Positions 18,813-29,091 of a stretch of DNA of 36,079 bases are shown one piece after another (within the stretch, counting starts at the first letter, position 1; every line of letters starts with the position of its first letter). The DNA comes from Thermoplasmata archaeon. Lineage in GTDB: Archaea > Thermoplasmatota > Penumbrarchaeia > JAEHCK01. The stretch lies in contig JAEHCK010000037.1 in the NCBI GenBank assembly GCA_020696345.1, forward strand, positions 1-36,079, read 5' to 3'. Made by a program: the position numbers and the translations under genes. The notes below the pieces were generated by a model. That model was given only the letters and a program-made list of their open reading frames with translations, was not told the DNA's origin and did no database searches.

Positions 18813-19463
18813 ATAAAGAGATAAATCCGAAGTATGAAATTCGAATCTCTAAACAAATTCGAAATAAGAATATCCCAAACTAGTTTTTCCTGCTGATGTT
18901 TGGAATTTAGTATTTGTTTAGGGGGTTGGAATTCCATATTAATTATTACTTTTTAAAAGGAATTCCAAGCTTCAAGAAAAATAGTGCAAACTCAATAATA
19001 AATCCTATTTTTATGTGAATTTAGAACTTCGGATTTAGAATTTTCTTTCATTAATTTCCATTTTTAAAGACGAATTCGACTGGTAGCATTCAAATTCCTA
19101 TTACGTATATATAAAAAATGGGAGTATAACATTGCAGTAATTAGTATGGATAAATATTATTCGAGCTTCCCATTTCTTAGTTGCGCCATTCGCATTAAGC
19201 TACGAACGAGGGGTGTGGTGTCTGCAGGGTGTGGGTTTCGGCACGGTCGAAGAAGCAAGACAGGGTGGAAGGTAATATCAAACACCGAAGCCGAGTTCTC
19301 ACGAATAAATTATTGATTAGCAGTTGGATATTACGCTTAATTATTGAGATATTCATTTAAGGTTGTAATATTAAAATGAAAGACAGGATGACCGATTGAC
19401 CGACAGACCCGTAGACTAGCAGACCAGCCGACCGACAGACCAACCGACCTGTAGGACTGTCTC
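18813..19463. other. Long spacer with a GC-richer island and simple repeats
   Basis: About 650 bases without a credible protein gene. The left part is AT-rich. Bases ~19178-19300 are clearly richer in G/C than the surroundings and non-repetitive, so an unrecognised RNA gene is possible. Bases 19389-19455 are a gaccgac/agacc simple repeat reaching the 3' end of the M6 gene. No tRNA or known RNA was recognised. Confidence 0.45.
19389..19455. repeat. Degenerate gaccgac/agacc tandem repeat
   Basis: The 12-mer gaccgacagacc occurs at 19398-19409 and again at 19430-19441, with gacc/gact units in between. It ends nine bases from the stop codon of the M6 protease gene. Confidence 0.6.
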
Positions 19464-22400
19464 TCAAAGCCCTTCCTGCTCTTCTTCTTCCACTTCGTCA
19501 CCCATGACTATCAGGTCTTCCACTTCTTCCAGCTCTTCCGCTTCTTCTCCATCCCAATATATCTTATCACCATCGGCAGTTTTGCTTTTCGATCTTACAT
19601 TCTGTTTGGAAATTTCTCTGGCCTGGAACGCACTACGAAGAGCTAACACGAAACATATTATCAGCACTATCACGATGATAAGCACAACCAAACATATACC
19701 CGCATCGGTCAAACCGAAGGGTTTGCCTACTTGTTCGAAAAAGTCACCATCATCATCATCTTCTGATTCGGTAGTGGATTTTTCCCTTACATCGATATTG
19801 ATGTCATTTTCTGCAGTTGGCCGTACTTGGGTCATACCGGTTTTACCATAGAAGATCACATTGGGCACCGATGCCCAATCTTCGGCCTCGATGTAGTATT
19901 CCAGATCGTCACGAGTTAACATTTCTCGCGGTAGTTCGAATTTGTAGGTATTCTGATCACCACTGATCTTATACATGGCTACGGAGGAGTATTCCGAATT
20001 TGGCTTTTTCTTGAAATTCAAGGTTACATTACGCACACCCGAACCGTTATCATAGACCAACGCAGTGATCGTAAATGTTTCCAGAAGTGTCGCGGTCTTA
20101 CGCGGTTCATGTATAATAACCGGTGGTGTGGTATCCTGAACAGTTCTTCGGGTTGAGTCCGGATCGTTTGGATCTGAGCCCGATAAGAATTCTAACAAAT
20201 TAGAGTATCCATCCATGTCCGAGTCCAGGTTGGCGTCAGTGTTATCTTTTGGGTTCAATCCATACTGTACTTCCCAACTATCGTACATTCCGTCATTATC
20301 GTCGTCGCTATCAACAGAATCGGGTACGCCGTCACCGTCGAAATCCTCATCGCCGATCTTGGTTGTTTGAAATGTATATATATTACTCTGTGTCGGACCG
20401 TTACCTTTTTTATCGGTGGAAGAGACCTTGTAATAATAATTCGTATCTGGCGCTAATCCCGAGAGAACCAATGTATGGAATGTGGTATATGTCTTATTGA
20501 ATCCCGATATGAGCATATTATCGGTAGTGCCGTATAGAACCCCGCTGTCCGCAGGCTCGTCAGTTATCCAGAACATGGTTGCCGAGCTCGAGGTGATCTT
20601 AATAACCTCGGGACCATAAATTATCAATGGTGGCGAGTCGTCTTCGGACGTTATCTTTATCTTGATATAACTATCATCGCTATGAGGTCTAATAGTAGTT
20701 TGACCATAATTGCCAAAGTACATCTCGTTGGCTGCCGGCGAGTTATCCACCGCCCCCAAATAATAGTCAACCCCTGCAAAGGACACGACACTGCCGGGTA
20801 ATTCAAAAAAGTACGGATCGCCATGGATCATCCTACCCTCATTAAAGGTCTTTTCACTGCTCTCTTTGTAAAATACTTTTACCTCTTTCACACCGGAGCC
20901 GTCGTCGATCACCGTGGCCACAAGTGCAATGGTCACACCCGCGATACCAGTGGTGATCTTTTGATGGATCACGGTGGGCGGGATCATGTCGGTCTCCGTT
21001 ATGTTAATATTGATATCATTATCATCTCCTGGCCTTGTAAAGGTCGAGCCACCCTCACCATAATATTTTTTATTTGGTTTCACTGAATTATCTGACGCGT
21101 ACAGGTAATACCCAATGCTTTCGTCCGTGACGAACGACCCGACGATCTTGCCAGTAAAAATACTTCCACCCGTGCGGTCCATGTTTATTGCAGAATAATT
21201 ATTGTCACTTTCATGTTTATAGAATAATTTAACTTCTTTCACATCCGATTGCCGTTCCGTGATCATGGCCGTGATCGTGATGGGTAACCCTTTGATGGCA
21301 TAGTATACTCTACTATGTAGGATCAATGGCGCATTGAGATCATATAGTAATTTAGCGCTGTTGTTCTTTGTGTAATCAATATTGTAAGCATTATCGATCA
21401 ACCAGATATATATAGAATATTCACGCGAGGGCGGATTATCACCAGGGATCTTAAGAGCTTTAATACTGGAGATGTTGTCTTTTATTATTAATGAGCCAAT
21501 ATTCTCGGTTGGCTCCGAGAACCAGTAATACAACCCGTAAATACCCGAATGGTCGGGCGGGTTTGTCCATGAGATGTCGAACCGATTCGCACTTGTCCAT
21601 CCTGATGGTGTGACACTTAGATCCACCGGCGGTTCGGGTGGTTGGTCGTCGAAGTACAACTTCACAGAGCTTCGGTTTATGTAATTCACGTTACCCATTT
21701 TATCTAATAACCATACATATACCGTGTGCACACCAGAACCAGGAACCGTTATGTCATCGATCATATTGAGATATGTCTTCTTAACCAGCTTACCATCGGT
21801 ATTTTCAGTTGGTGGTGAGCCGAGCTTATAATACACACCTGCAATACCCGAGTGCTCATCCGGATTCAACCAAGTCACCGTGAAATCATTATTGTTGGTC
21901 CAGATATTGGTCGGGTGCGGTGTCAGATCGATTGGCGCATCGGGCGATAAACTATCGTAATATAGATAGATGTATGAATGGTTCAGATGATCAATATTCC
22001 CAACTCCGTCCATGAGCCAAATGTATACGGTTTGTGTACCGTTGGAGGGTGCGGTCAGATTCACCAATTCATCGATATCATTGCCAGCTAGATATACACC
22101 ATCCTCTGCACTGCTCGGCGCCGAGTTGAATTTGTAGAACACACCTGCGATCCCCGAGTGGTCATACTGGTTGGTCCAGTTAATATCGAACGAGTTATCC
22201 GATGTCCAGTATAAGGGTGATACCAGAAGGTCATACGGTTTTTTCGGGGGGTTATTATCAAAATACAATATAGTGGTATTATGATTTAGAAAGTAAGTGT
22301 TCGAGGCATTATCCACCAACCATAAATAAAGTCGGTGGCTGCCGGCATAGCTTACACGTATATCTTGGATGCTGGAAATATTATCACCGGGCATATAGAT

Positions 22401-25400
22401 GCCGTCATTGTTGGACTGCGGGAAACCATCCATTTTATACCTGGCGCCGATTATACCCGATAGTTCAGGTGGGTTGGTCCAGGTAATATCGAAAGAATTA
22501 GTTATGGTCCATGTGTCGGGAATTGCCTGTATGTTCATGGGTTTATCGGGTGATGATATGTCCAAATAGACTTTTATTGAAACATTTGTTGTATGATCAG
22601 CGTTTTTTGCTTTATCTCGCAGCCAAATATATATCGTATTTTCGCCCTGGGTTGGTAATGTGATGCCAGTTAGTTGATTGATATTATTACCTTGTGTGAG
22701 TACACCATCATTGAAGTGCCTGGGTGGTTCGTTGATGGAGAAGTATACCCCACCAACACCCGATACTTCCGATGGATTTGTCCAGTCCAATGTGAATGAG
22801 TTCGTATCAGACCAGCCCGTGGGTGCTGCGCTTAAACCAATGGCACTCGCCGGCGGTGTGCCGTCATACAGAATAGTCACCATTTTCGCAGAGGTATAAT
22901 TACGATTGTCTTCTCCGTCACGCAGCCAGAGATACACAGAGTGTGTACCATCAGATAATGTATCATTGACCTCCAACCAATCGATATCCCAACCAGGTAC
23001 ATATTTGGTGAAGTCGTCATTATCGGTCGGGACCGCATCCAATTTGTAGTATGCACCTACGATCCCCGAGTTCTCGCTCGGGTTGGTCCAGTCAATATAG
23101 AAACTCGATGCATTTGACCAGCCGCCGGGGGTTGTATAAGGATTTATTGGCGATCCGATATGGTCATCGGTGGGTGTTGCATTGACCTCCGACGAGTTAC
23201 CTTCATTTGCCACAACATCAACTGTTGAGACAATGAAATAATATTTTACACTATTTGTCAATTTATCGGCAGTATAGCTGGTATTTCCAGGGCCAAGAAT
23301 TGCGATATTATTCTTTATACCACCTTCCACCTGACCCATGTAGATATTATAAAGTACAATATCTTTCACACCCACACCGGTTAGTGTAGGATCGTCCACT
23401 GACAGTGTCCAGTTCAAGGTAACATTACCACCGTCATCCGGGTAAACATCAAACACAGTGACATTGGTGGGCGGGCTGGCCAGATCGTCATACGGTGTTG
23501 CGGTAAAATTACCAGGCCAGGTTGATAGGTTGGTTCCGTCGTCGGCGCGGACCGTGAAGTTATAAGTTACCCCGTTTACCAAACCCTGCACATTATACTG
23601 GTAATTTGCAGTTTGGGTAGCGTTGATGGTTTTTATCAATATCTTTGTATCATCGATACCGCCGGTATCGTTCATGTAAATTCGGTAATAGAGTACATCA
23701 TTATCGCCACTACCATCATCATTCGAGGCGTTCCAGGTGATATTGATTATCCCGCCGTTATCATACTCGCCGTTGTACACCAGTACATCCTGCGGCGGCC
23801 CCGGCGGGTCGAAATCATCACTTATCAATAGACGAACCGTCATGTTCCAGAATGCATTATCCTTTATCCTGTCAATGGAGATGAAATTTGGAACGCCGTA
23901 ATTCGATCTTGTGCTCGGTTTCGTGGTTTTATTGAACGTATTTTCCGAAGCATGTTCGGTCCAGTTTGCATAGCTTTGATTGGAATCATAGTCTGCTTCG
24001 TCAAGAAAGTTGATAGGGTTCTCGATATTAACCGCATAATGATCCCAACCTGCAGAAGGCCCGCCGTTACCCACGGTATTCCAGGGTGAGTTTAGCCAGT
24101 CGGTCAGGTTCTTTTGCAAGTGATAGATCAGCAGACCCCTCCCCGGCAGACCGGCATCGTAAGTGCCGATCGTATTGTTTCTGTTCTCGATCAAAAAATA
24201 TTCTTTATACCCAGGTAGATCAATTAAATAACATACCGAATCGTTAGTGGCCATGGTAGTCTGATTTATCTGATACCCACCCTGGTTGGCGACTGTAATG
24301 TTGATGGGTTCAACCCAACCCAGCGATGCCTTACACCACGCAGTGGGATGTGCAGGTGACGGTTGACCGCCGTAGGTGTTATAATTTCCAATATCCATCA
24401 AAGCCCATTCACCGATAACATCATCGGGCGATTTTGTATATGAATACAGGTCCGGCAGCCCCAGGTCATGACCGAACTCGTGACACGTTACACCCACGGG
24501 CAGTGTAAACGACGGGTCTTCCGGGTTCATGGTGGCGGTAATGATCTTCTTAGTGTCGTAGGTACAGAACGGAAACGAACCGTTGAACACTCGCGACGGC
24601 CAGACCAGGTCACGACCGTAATCGTTGGCGCCGCCGTCATCATCGGGACCCGAATTTAGAAAAATATCGGTGCCGTAATGATTCTGGCCGTTACCCGAAT
24701 ATATAATAAGAAGATGATCTACGATTCCGTCATCATCCGACGAGTTCGGAATTCCGTCCGGGCCGTCGTTGTCATACTCGGAGAAATTTACACCAGCCCC
24801 ATCTGCTGCCGCACATGCATCCTTGATCAGCTGACCCTTGCCCTGCGTATGCCAGTCACCATCGGGATTGAGACCATCATCGCGTAAATACGATGTATTC
24901 GAGGTATTGTCACGGCCATAATAAGTTCTGTTTCGTGGTAGTTTCAGCCACTGCCCACCGGCCGCACCATTTAATGTGCCAGGCGTTACATTGCATACAC
25001 CGTACGAGACCTCGATATAATAATTGTGTACACTGATACCACCGGCAGTGGTGTTGAACACCGCCATCTCAAGCTCGCTCACGGTCCGGTTGGTGGCGGC
25101 CACATCGGTGAAATTTACCAGGATCAATAATACTGTCTCGTTCACAATTGCCGGTCCGGAACCACGGGTGGCGCTCTCGATATACCGGGGGTCTTTATAT
25201 CTGGTGGTGATCGGTGGTATCCCGTCGTAATGCGGTTTCTCGGTTGCCAGGTCATCACGGGGAACACCGGGTGCAGGTGGTGCGAGTTCATAACCGGCTC
25301 TCAATTCCAAAGCGAAGTTCGATACCTCTATGGGGCCAACCGCCCGATCATCAGACCCCGGCTCCGAGTCGTCAAATAAAGTATTGCTCGGTGTCGGACC

Positions 25401-25553
25401 GGCCGCTGGCCCATTAGAAATAATGTCGTCGGTCGGCATATTATATAAATTTACCATTAAAATTGATGAGACCATGAGAAAAACAACTATTATTGTGGAC
25501 AATCTCACGTGCACTTGAAATATCTTAACCAATCCGTTAAAAGGGCGGGTCAT
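19464..25553 (-). CDS. M6 (immune inhibitor A-like) metalloprotease, membrane-anchored surface protein
   Basis: 2029 residues from the ATG at 25553. I prefer this to the in-frame TTG at 25592 because aaggtgacc lies just upstream and a TATA-like box is centred about 25 bases before it. Signal helix ~19-38. The M6 domain has the zinc motif HEFGHDLGLPD (~358-368). Two FN3 domains follow, then six stalk repeats of about 95 residues with W-x3-N-x-F-x(I/L)xWTNPxExSG, further beta domains that end in Y(F/Y)Gx2Gx4RP, a phosphatase-type FN3, an Asp-rich calcium-binding segment, and a last domain related to the C-terminus of the C25 protease. One membrane helix (~1945-1970) leads to a Glu-rich tail. 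Predicted extracellular zinc endopeptidase. Confidence 0.92.
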   Translation of the reverse strand: MTRPFNGLVKIFQVHVRLSTIIVVFLMVSSILMVNLYNMPTDDIISNGPAAGPTPSNTLFDDSEPGSDDRAVGPIEVSNFALELRAGYELAPPAPGVPRDDLATEKPHYDGIPPITTRYKDPRYIESATRGSGPAIVNETVLLILVNFTDVAATNRTVSELEMAVFNTTAGGISVHNYYIEVSYGVCNVTPGTLNGAAGGQWLKLPRNRTYYGRDNTSNTSYLRDDGLNPDGDWHTQGKGQLIKDACAAADGAGVNFSEYDNDGPDGIPNSSDDDGIVDHLLIIYSGNGQNHYGTDIFLNSGPDDDGGANDYGRDLVWPSRVFNGSFPFCTYDTKKIITATMNPEDPSFTLPVGVTCHEFGHDLGLPDLYSYTKSPDDVIGEWALMDIGNYNTYGGQPSPAHPTAWCKASLGWVEPINITVANQGGYQINQTTMATNDSVCYLIDLPGYKEYFLIENRNNTIGTYDAGLPGRGLLIYHLQKNLTDWLNSPWNTVGNGGPSAGWDHYAVNIENPINFLDEADYDSNQSYANWTEHASENTFNKTTKPSTRSNYGVPNFISIDRIKDNAFWNMTVRLLISDDFDPPGPPQDVLVYNGEYDNGGIINITWNASNDDGSGDNDVLYYRIYMNDTGGIDDTKILIKTINATQTANYQYNVQGLVNGVTYNFTVRADDGTNLSTWPGNFTATPYDDLASPPTNVTVFDVYPDDGGNVTLNWTLSVDDPTLTGVGVKDIVLYNIYMGQVEGGIKNNIAILGPGNTSYTADKLTNSVKYYFIVSTVDVVANEGNSSEVNATPTDDHIGSPINPYTTPGGWSNASSFYIDWTNPSENSGIVGAYYKLDAVPTDNDDFTKYVPGWDIDWLEVNDTLSDGTHSVYLWLRDGEDNRNYTSAKMVTILYDGTPPASAIGLSAAPTGWSDTNSFTLDWTNPSEVSGVGGVYFSINEPPRHFNDGVLTQGNNINQLTGITLPTQGENTIYIWLRDKAKNADHTTNVSIKVYLDISSPDKPMNIQAIPDTWTITNSFDITWTNPPELSGIIGARYKMDGFPQSNNDGIYMPGDNISSIQDIRVSYAGSHRLYLWLVDNASNTYFLNHNTTILYFDNNPPKKPYDLLVSPLYWTSDNSFDINWTNQYDHSGIAGVFYKFNSAPSSAEDGVYLAGNDIDELVNLTAPSNGTQTVYIWLMDGVGNIDHLNHSYIYLYYDSLSPDAPIDLTPHPTNIWTNNNDFTVTWLNPDEHSGIAGVYYKLGSPPTENTDGKLVKKTYLNMIDDITVPGSGVHTVYVWLLDKMGNVNYINRSSVKLYFDDQPPEPPVDLSVTPSGWTSANRFDISWTNPPDHSGIYGLYYWFSEPTENIGSLIIKDNISSIKALKIPGDNPPSREYSIYIWLIDNAYNIDYTKNNSAKLLYDLNAPLILHSRVYYAIKGLPITITAMITERQSDVKEVKLFYKHESDNNYSAINMDRTGGSIFTGKIVGSFVTDESIGYYLYASDNSVKPNKKYYGEGGSTFTRPGDDNDININITETDMIPPTVIHQKITTGIAGVTIALVATVIDDGSGVKEVKVFYKESSEKTFNEGRMIHGDPYFFELPGSVVSFAGVDYYLGAVDNSPAANEMYFGNYGQTTIRPHSDDSYIKIKITSEDDSPPLIIYGPEVIKITSSSATMFWITDEPADSGVLYGTTDNMLISGFNKTYTTFHTLVLSGLAPDTNYYYKVSSTDKKGNGPTQSNIYTFQTTKIGDEDFDGDGVPDSVDSDDDNDGMYDSWEVQYGLNPKDNTDANLDSDMDGYSNLLEFLSGSDPNDPDSTRRTVQDTTPPVIIHEPRKTATLLETFTITALVYDNGSGVRNVTLNFKKKPNSEYSSVAMYKISGDQNTYKFELPREMLTRDDLEYYIEAEDWASVPNVIFYGKTGMTQVRPTAENDINIDVREKSTTESEDDDDGDFFEQVGKPFGLTDAGICLVVLIIVIVLIICFVLALRSAFQAREISKQNVRSKSKTADGDKIYWDGEEAEELEEVEDLIVMGDEVEEEEQEGL

Positions 25554-25572
25554 ACAGGTCACCTTGTGTGGA

Positions 25573-25582
25573 GAAATATAAT
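25573..25582 (-). promoter_or_regulatory. TATA-like box of the M6 protease gene
   Basis: aaatataatg on the plus strand reads cattatattt towards the gene; its centre is about 25 bases from the ATG at 25553. Transcription from here would exclude the TTG at 25592 from the message. Confidence 0.45.
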
Positions 25583-25592
25583 GATAGACCAA

Positions 25593-26016
25593 AAATAATC
25601 ACCGCACTATTTAATATTTGTTTATTATGGTTACCTTTTTGAGGAATTAGGGATGAATTCTAGGAGAAGTGTTTAGAGAGTGTGTGAGTTTGGGAGTGTG
25701 GGAGTTATGGGAGTTGTAATTAGGGATTAGGGGTCACAACTTAGGGATCACCATAAATTCTTAGTTCTCAACATAAATTCACCACACTGAAAACTGACAA
25801 CTAGTATGGCCAGTAGACCGGTGGACCGTCTAACAATTAACTCCTACTTTTTACTTTTCCAATCCCCCTGTGGTTAATATCAATAATCCATCGGAACGGT
25901 CGATGAATGCATCGCTCATCCATTATTTATTATTCACAATTCATGATTAACAATTCACCATTGTCTAAATATAAAAGTCATTATCCATTGAGGATCGCGA
26001 GATGAAACTCTAATAT
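25593..26016. other. Spacer with G/T-rich simple sequence
   Basis: No gene is visible. It contains gagtgtgtgagtttgggagt-type degenerate repeats (~25676-25735), direct repeats of gggat and taaattc, and AT-rich sequence up to the stop of the 937-residue gene. Confidence 0.5.
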
Positions 26017-28830
26017 TTACTCAGTTGTCTGTGTTTGGTTCGGCAGTTGCGGTATTTCCACGGTCTCTGCAGCAGGGGGAATTGCCAACAGTGCTTGTTG
26101 TTGAGGTATTGCCATTGGTTGAGTGACTGCAGGCTGTACCATTGGCTGCATATATACCTGTTGTGGGTATTGATACTGCTGTGGGTATTGGTATTGATAT
26201 GGTTGCATCATCGGTTGTGTTTGTGGTTGCCCTGGCCAGGCCATTGGCATCTGCATTGGCATGGCTGTGGGCACAACAGCGGCTTCTTCAGATTGTGTTG
26301 AATCTTTACCTTTTTTGCGCTGGCGAACAAAGAGCAATGTAAGAATTAGAAGTGCAATTACCACGCAAATTATTATCCCCAGCATGCTGTAAAACCCATC
26401 GTTCTCAGCCGTTTTTGAGTTTATACGCTCACCAGGGTCATCACCGCCGTTATTATTGTTTCCAGGATCGCCGGTACCTGTTGGTATCTTTGATGCGATG
26501 ACCTTGATATCTATGTACTCGGAAGCCTCAACCTTGGAGCTATCGGTTATGGTTAACGTGATCCTGTGCCAGCCAAGATCGGTTAGGTTCATTGCGAATG
26601 TGGGTTCGGTGCCGAGCAGGCCCGAGACATTGGAACTCCACTGGTAGGTCAAAGTATCTCCATGGATGATATCAACATCCGAACTCTCAGCACTATCAAA
26701 TATGACCATTGTGGTTGTATTGAATTGCTGCTTGCTTAACGGTATTGATATGAACGGTACTGGCGGGTCATTTATATTATTGATCTCGATCTTTACGGTC
26801 TCGTGATCGGATGAATCCTCCAGATCGGTTACCACAATACCCACCCAGTATGTTCCAACCATGTCGTTATCCGTAAGTATGGAAACTTCACCCGAGTATT
26901 CATCGAACTCGTAGTTGCCATCTTCGTTGAGACCAAAGATAGCATCGGTAATATTGGTGCTGAACTTGAGTTTATCACCATGCATGGAATCGTCATCAAA
27001 AGCACTGATCGTAAAGTTCAACCAGGTATCTTCATCACCGGAGGTATCACCCAATGAAGACAAGAGCGGCTTGTCATTGGAATTATGCACCTTCACGATC
27101 AGATCTACGTAGTCTGATACCAGCCCATCGGTTACATTGTTATCACTGACCGTGATATTTAGATCCAGTTCTCCAACATAAGCGTTAGTGGCAAAGATCG
27201 TCAGATTGGCAAAATTACTATTTGATGTATCGGGTATAACCTCGACAATTGCGGGCTCTTCCAGGGTTTGGTTGCAGCCGAAGCTCAGTGTATCACCGTC
27301 AATGTCATGGGCAATTATGGTCTTGTTGAACCATTGGTCCTCAGTTGCCCCGTCAGTACCCCTGAACAGCAAGAAGGTTTCGCCGACCATTACACTGACC
27401 CCGCCAATAGAATCTATCACCGGCGGGTCGTTCGTTGGCCACACCGTGACCGTGAATGTATTACCGTAAGTCTGCAGGTCGGAATCACCACCCGGCAGCG
27501 CATCCAGGCCTCTATCCACAGCTTTCACCCGAAACTCGCAGGTGCCGAAATAGTCCTGTTCGGAAATAAAATCCAGATGATGCATATCCGGGTCCAACTC
27601 GGCATGGACCTCATCGTTGTTTTTCAGTATCACGAAAGTTAGTGAGCCGTTGTCACGGTCATCCCAGAAATAATCGTTCAGGTCGATCAGATTGTCACCG
27701 CCAGAAGTATCCTCATAGAACCCGAATGTGCCGTTTGGAATATCCTTGGCTAGGTCCGGCGGCAGATTGATCTCGGGGACCTCATAAGAAATGCTGATAT
27801 TAGTCACTTTGAGCGATCCTTCAGTGGTAGATGTGAAATTTAACGGGATATTAACATGTACACAACCTTCCTGGGCAGAGTCGACCAATGACTGGAGCTC
27901 GGTTTTGAGATTCATATTATTATCTATGAGGACCTTTTTATCCAAGATCCCCGCGTGGGTCCACTGGACATCACCATCATCACCGATATCCAGTGTTGGA
28001 TTTTGCGGGAATGATACACCCTTGCCCGTTATTACCACTTTTACGAAATCAGTGTAAATATCACATGATGACATATTGCTAATTACCTGCGGCCCCTGTG
28101 CCATGACATGGATGAAATTGCTGGAACCAATATAATTACTAATACCACTAGTAAAATTTTTCTGGATCACAAAATCTATGGGCTTTATGTTGGAGTTTCT
28201 AGAGCCTATGAATTCCCAAGTTGAGTTTTTACTTTGGTAGATGTACAGATGTGCCTCATATGCTAAAACAATACCCCCGTTTGATACTCCGTAACCCTCC
28301 CAGTATACATTAAATTTAGTGATCCCCGATTCCGAAGCCTTGAACTTGAACATATGATACGGATGGTTGGGGCTTCCTTTCGCCGTTCTCAACGTACGAA
28401 CGTTGTCACTGGTGCTTACACTTGTATATTCTGTATTCGTGAAAAGGGTTGTGGCATATGAAGTTGGTGTGGCAGTTGGCGGATGGTTTGTGGTCATACC
28501 ATGCCAGGCGTTATTGTTCACCGTGTCTGAAAACGTGTGTGTAAATGGCGTTGCCGCACCCTGCACACCCTGACCGATCACATCCAACTGGGCAGAGCTG
28601 ATGATCGCATTCTCCGGGATGGATAGGTTCAGTTCCGTATTATAGCCACCCCCGGAAGGAAATGTAATTATTTCCTCTGATGAACCATTGCCCAATGTGG
28701 TAATTGGATCATCTGCCACTGTTGTGATCATGCCCATTAATGGCAAAATTAGCATCAGGATCACGATCAATATTATGAAACTGCGATCTTGAAGTGTTTT
28801 TATACTCGATCTTTTTGGAAAATTTAACAT
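26017..28830 (-). CDS. Adhesin-like surface protein with Pro/Gln/Met-rich cytoplasmic tail
   Basis: 937 residues; aaggggt precedes the ATG. Signal helix ~18-38. The N-terminal domain begins with the pattern ITFPSGGGYNTELNLSIPENAIISSA, a jelly-roll type found at the start of many archaeal surface proteins. The middle has several cadherin/Ig-like domains (DIDGDTLSF, DLEDSSDHETVKIEINNINDPP) and a last PKD-like domain with ESSDVDIIHGDTLTYQW. A Gly/Asn linker, one membrane helix (~815-835) and a basic stop-transfer segment precede a 102-residue cytoplasmic tail very rich in Pro, Gln, Met and Tyr (QPYQYQYPQQYQYPQQ). No protease motif. Likely cell-surface binding, with the tail available for protein contacts inside; both are inferred. 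Confidence 0.85.
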   Translation of the reverse strand: MLNFPKRSSIKTLQDRSFIILIVILMLILPLMGMITTVADDPITTLGNGSSEEIITFPSGGGYNTELNLSIPENAIISSAQLDVIGQGVQGAATPFTHTFSDTVNNNAWHGMTTNHPPTATPTSYATTLFTNTEYTSVSTSDNVRTLRTAKGSPNHPYHMFKFKASESGITKFNVYWEGYGVSNGGIVLAYEAHLYIYQSKNSTWEFIGSRNSNIKPIDFVIQKNFTSGISNYIGSSNFIHVMAQGPQVISNMSSCDIYTDFVKVVITGKGVSFPQNPTLDIGDDGDVQWTHAGILDKKVLIDNNMNLKTELQSLVDSAQEGCVHVNIPLNFTSTTEGSLKVTNISISYEVPEINLPPDLAKDIPNGTFGFYEDTSGGDNLIDLNDYFWDDRDNGSLTFVILKNNDEVHAELDPDMHHLDFISEQDYFGTCEFRVKAVDRGLDALPGGDSDLQTYGNTFTVTVWPTNDPPVIDSIGGVSVMVGETFLLFRGTDGATEDQWFNKTIIAHDIDGDTLSFGCNQTLEEPAIVEVIPDTSNSNFANLTIFATNAYVGELDLNITVSDNNVTDGLVSDYVDLIVKVHNSNDKPLLSSLGDTSGDEDTWLNFTISAFDDDSMHGDKLKFSTNITDAIFGLNEDGNYEFDEYSGEVSILTDNDMVGTYWVGIVVTDLEDSSDHETVKIEINNINDPPVPFISIPLSKQQFNTTTMVIFDSAESSDVDIIHGDTLTYQWSSNVSGLLGTEPTFAMNLTDLGWHRITLTITDSSKVEASEYIDIKVIASKIPTGTGDPGNNNNGGDDPGERINSKTAENDGFYSMLGIIICVVIALLILTLLFVRQRKKGKDSTQSEEAAVVPTAMPMQMPMAWPGQPQTQPMMQPYQYQYPQQYQYPQQVYMQPMVQPAVTQPMAIPQQQALLAIPPAAETVEIPQLPNQTQTTE

Positions 28831-29091
28831 TTTTATACCCCTTATTCATTATTAATTATTTTATATGAGTAGATGAAACATAGACTATATTATATAAATT
28901 TTTTTTCTTATCAAACCATATTTGGTCTTAATAAGATAATAATTGGTTAAATGTAGGAATTACGATGGGGATATTGAAAATTAACGTAAAAAAATCAGAC
29001 ATCCTGATAATTAATCGTAATGTTGAACATCCTAATAATTGATCGATATATAGAACAATTCTACAGTGATTGGTATACATGCCCTAATGAA
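28831..29091. other. AT-rich promoter side of the adhesin gene
   Basis: About 260 bases. TATA-like sequences tttatataatat (near 28890-28903, minus direction) precede the 937-residue gene. The rest is the 3' spacer of the pyruvate kinase gene, and no gene is seen. Confidence 0.4.
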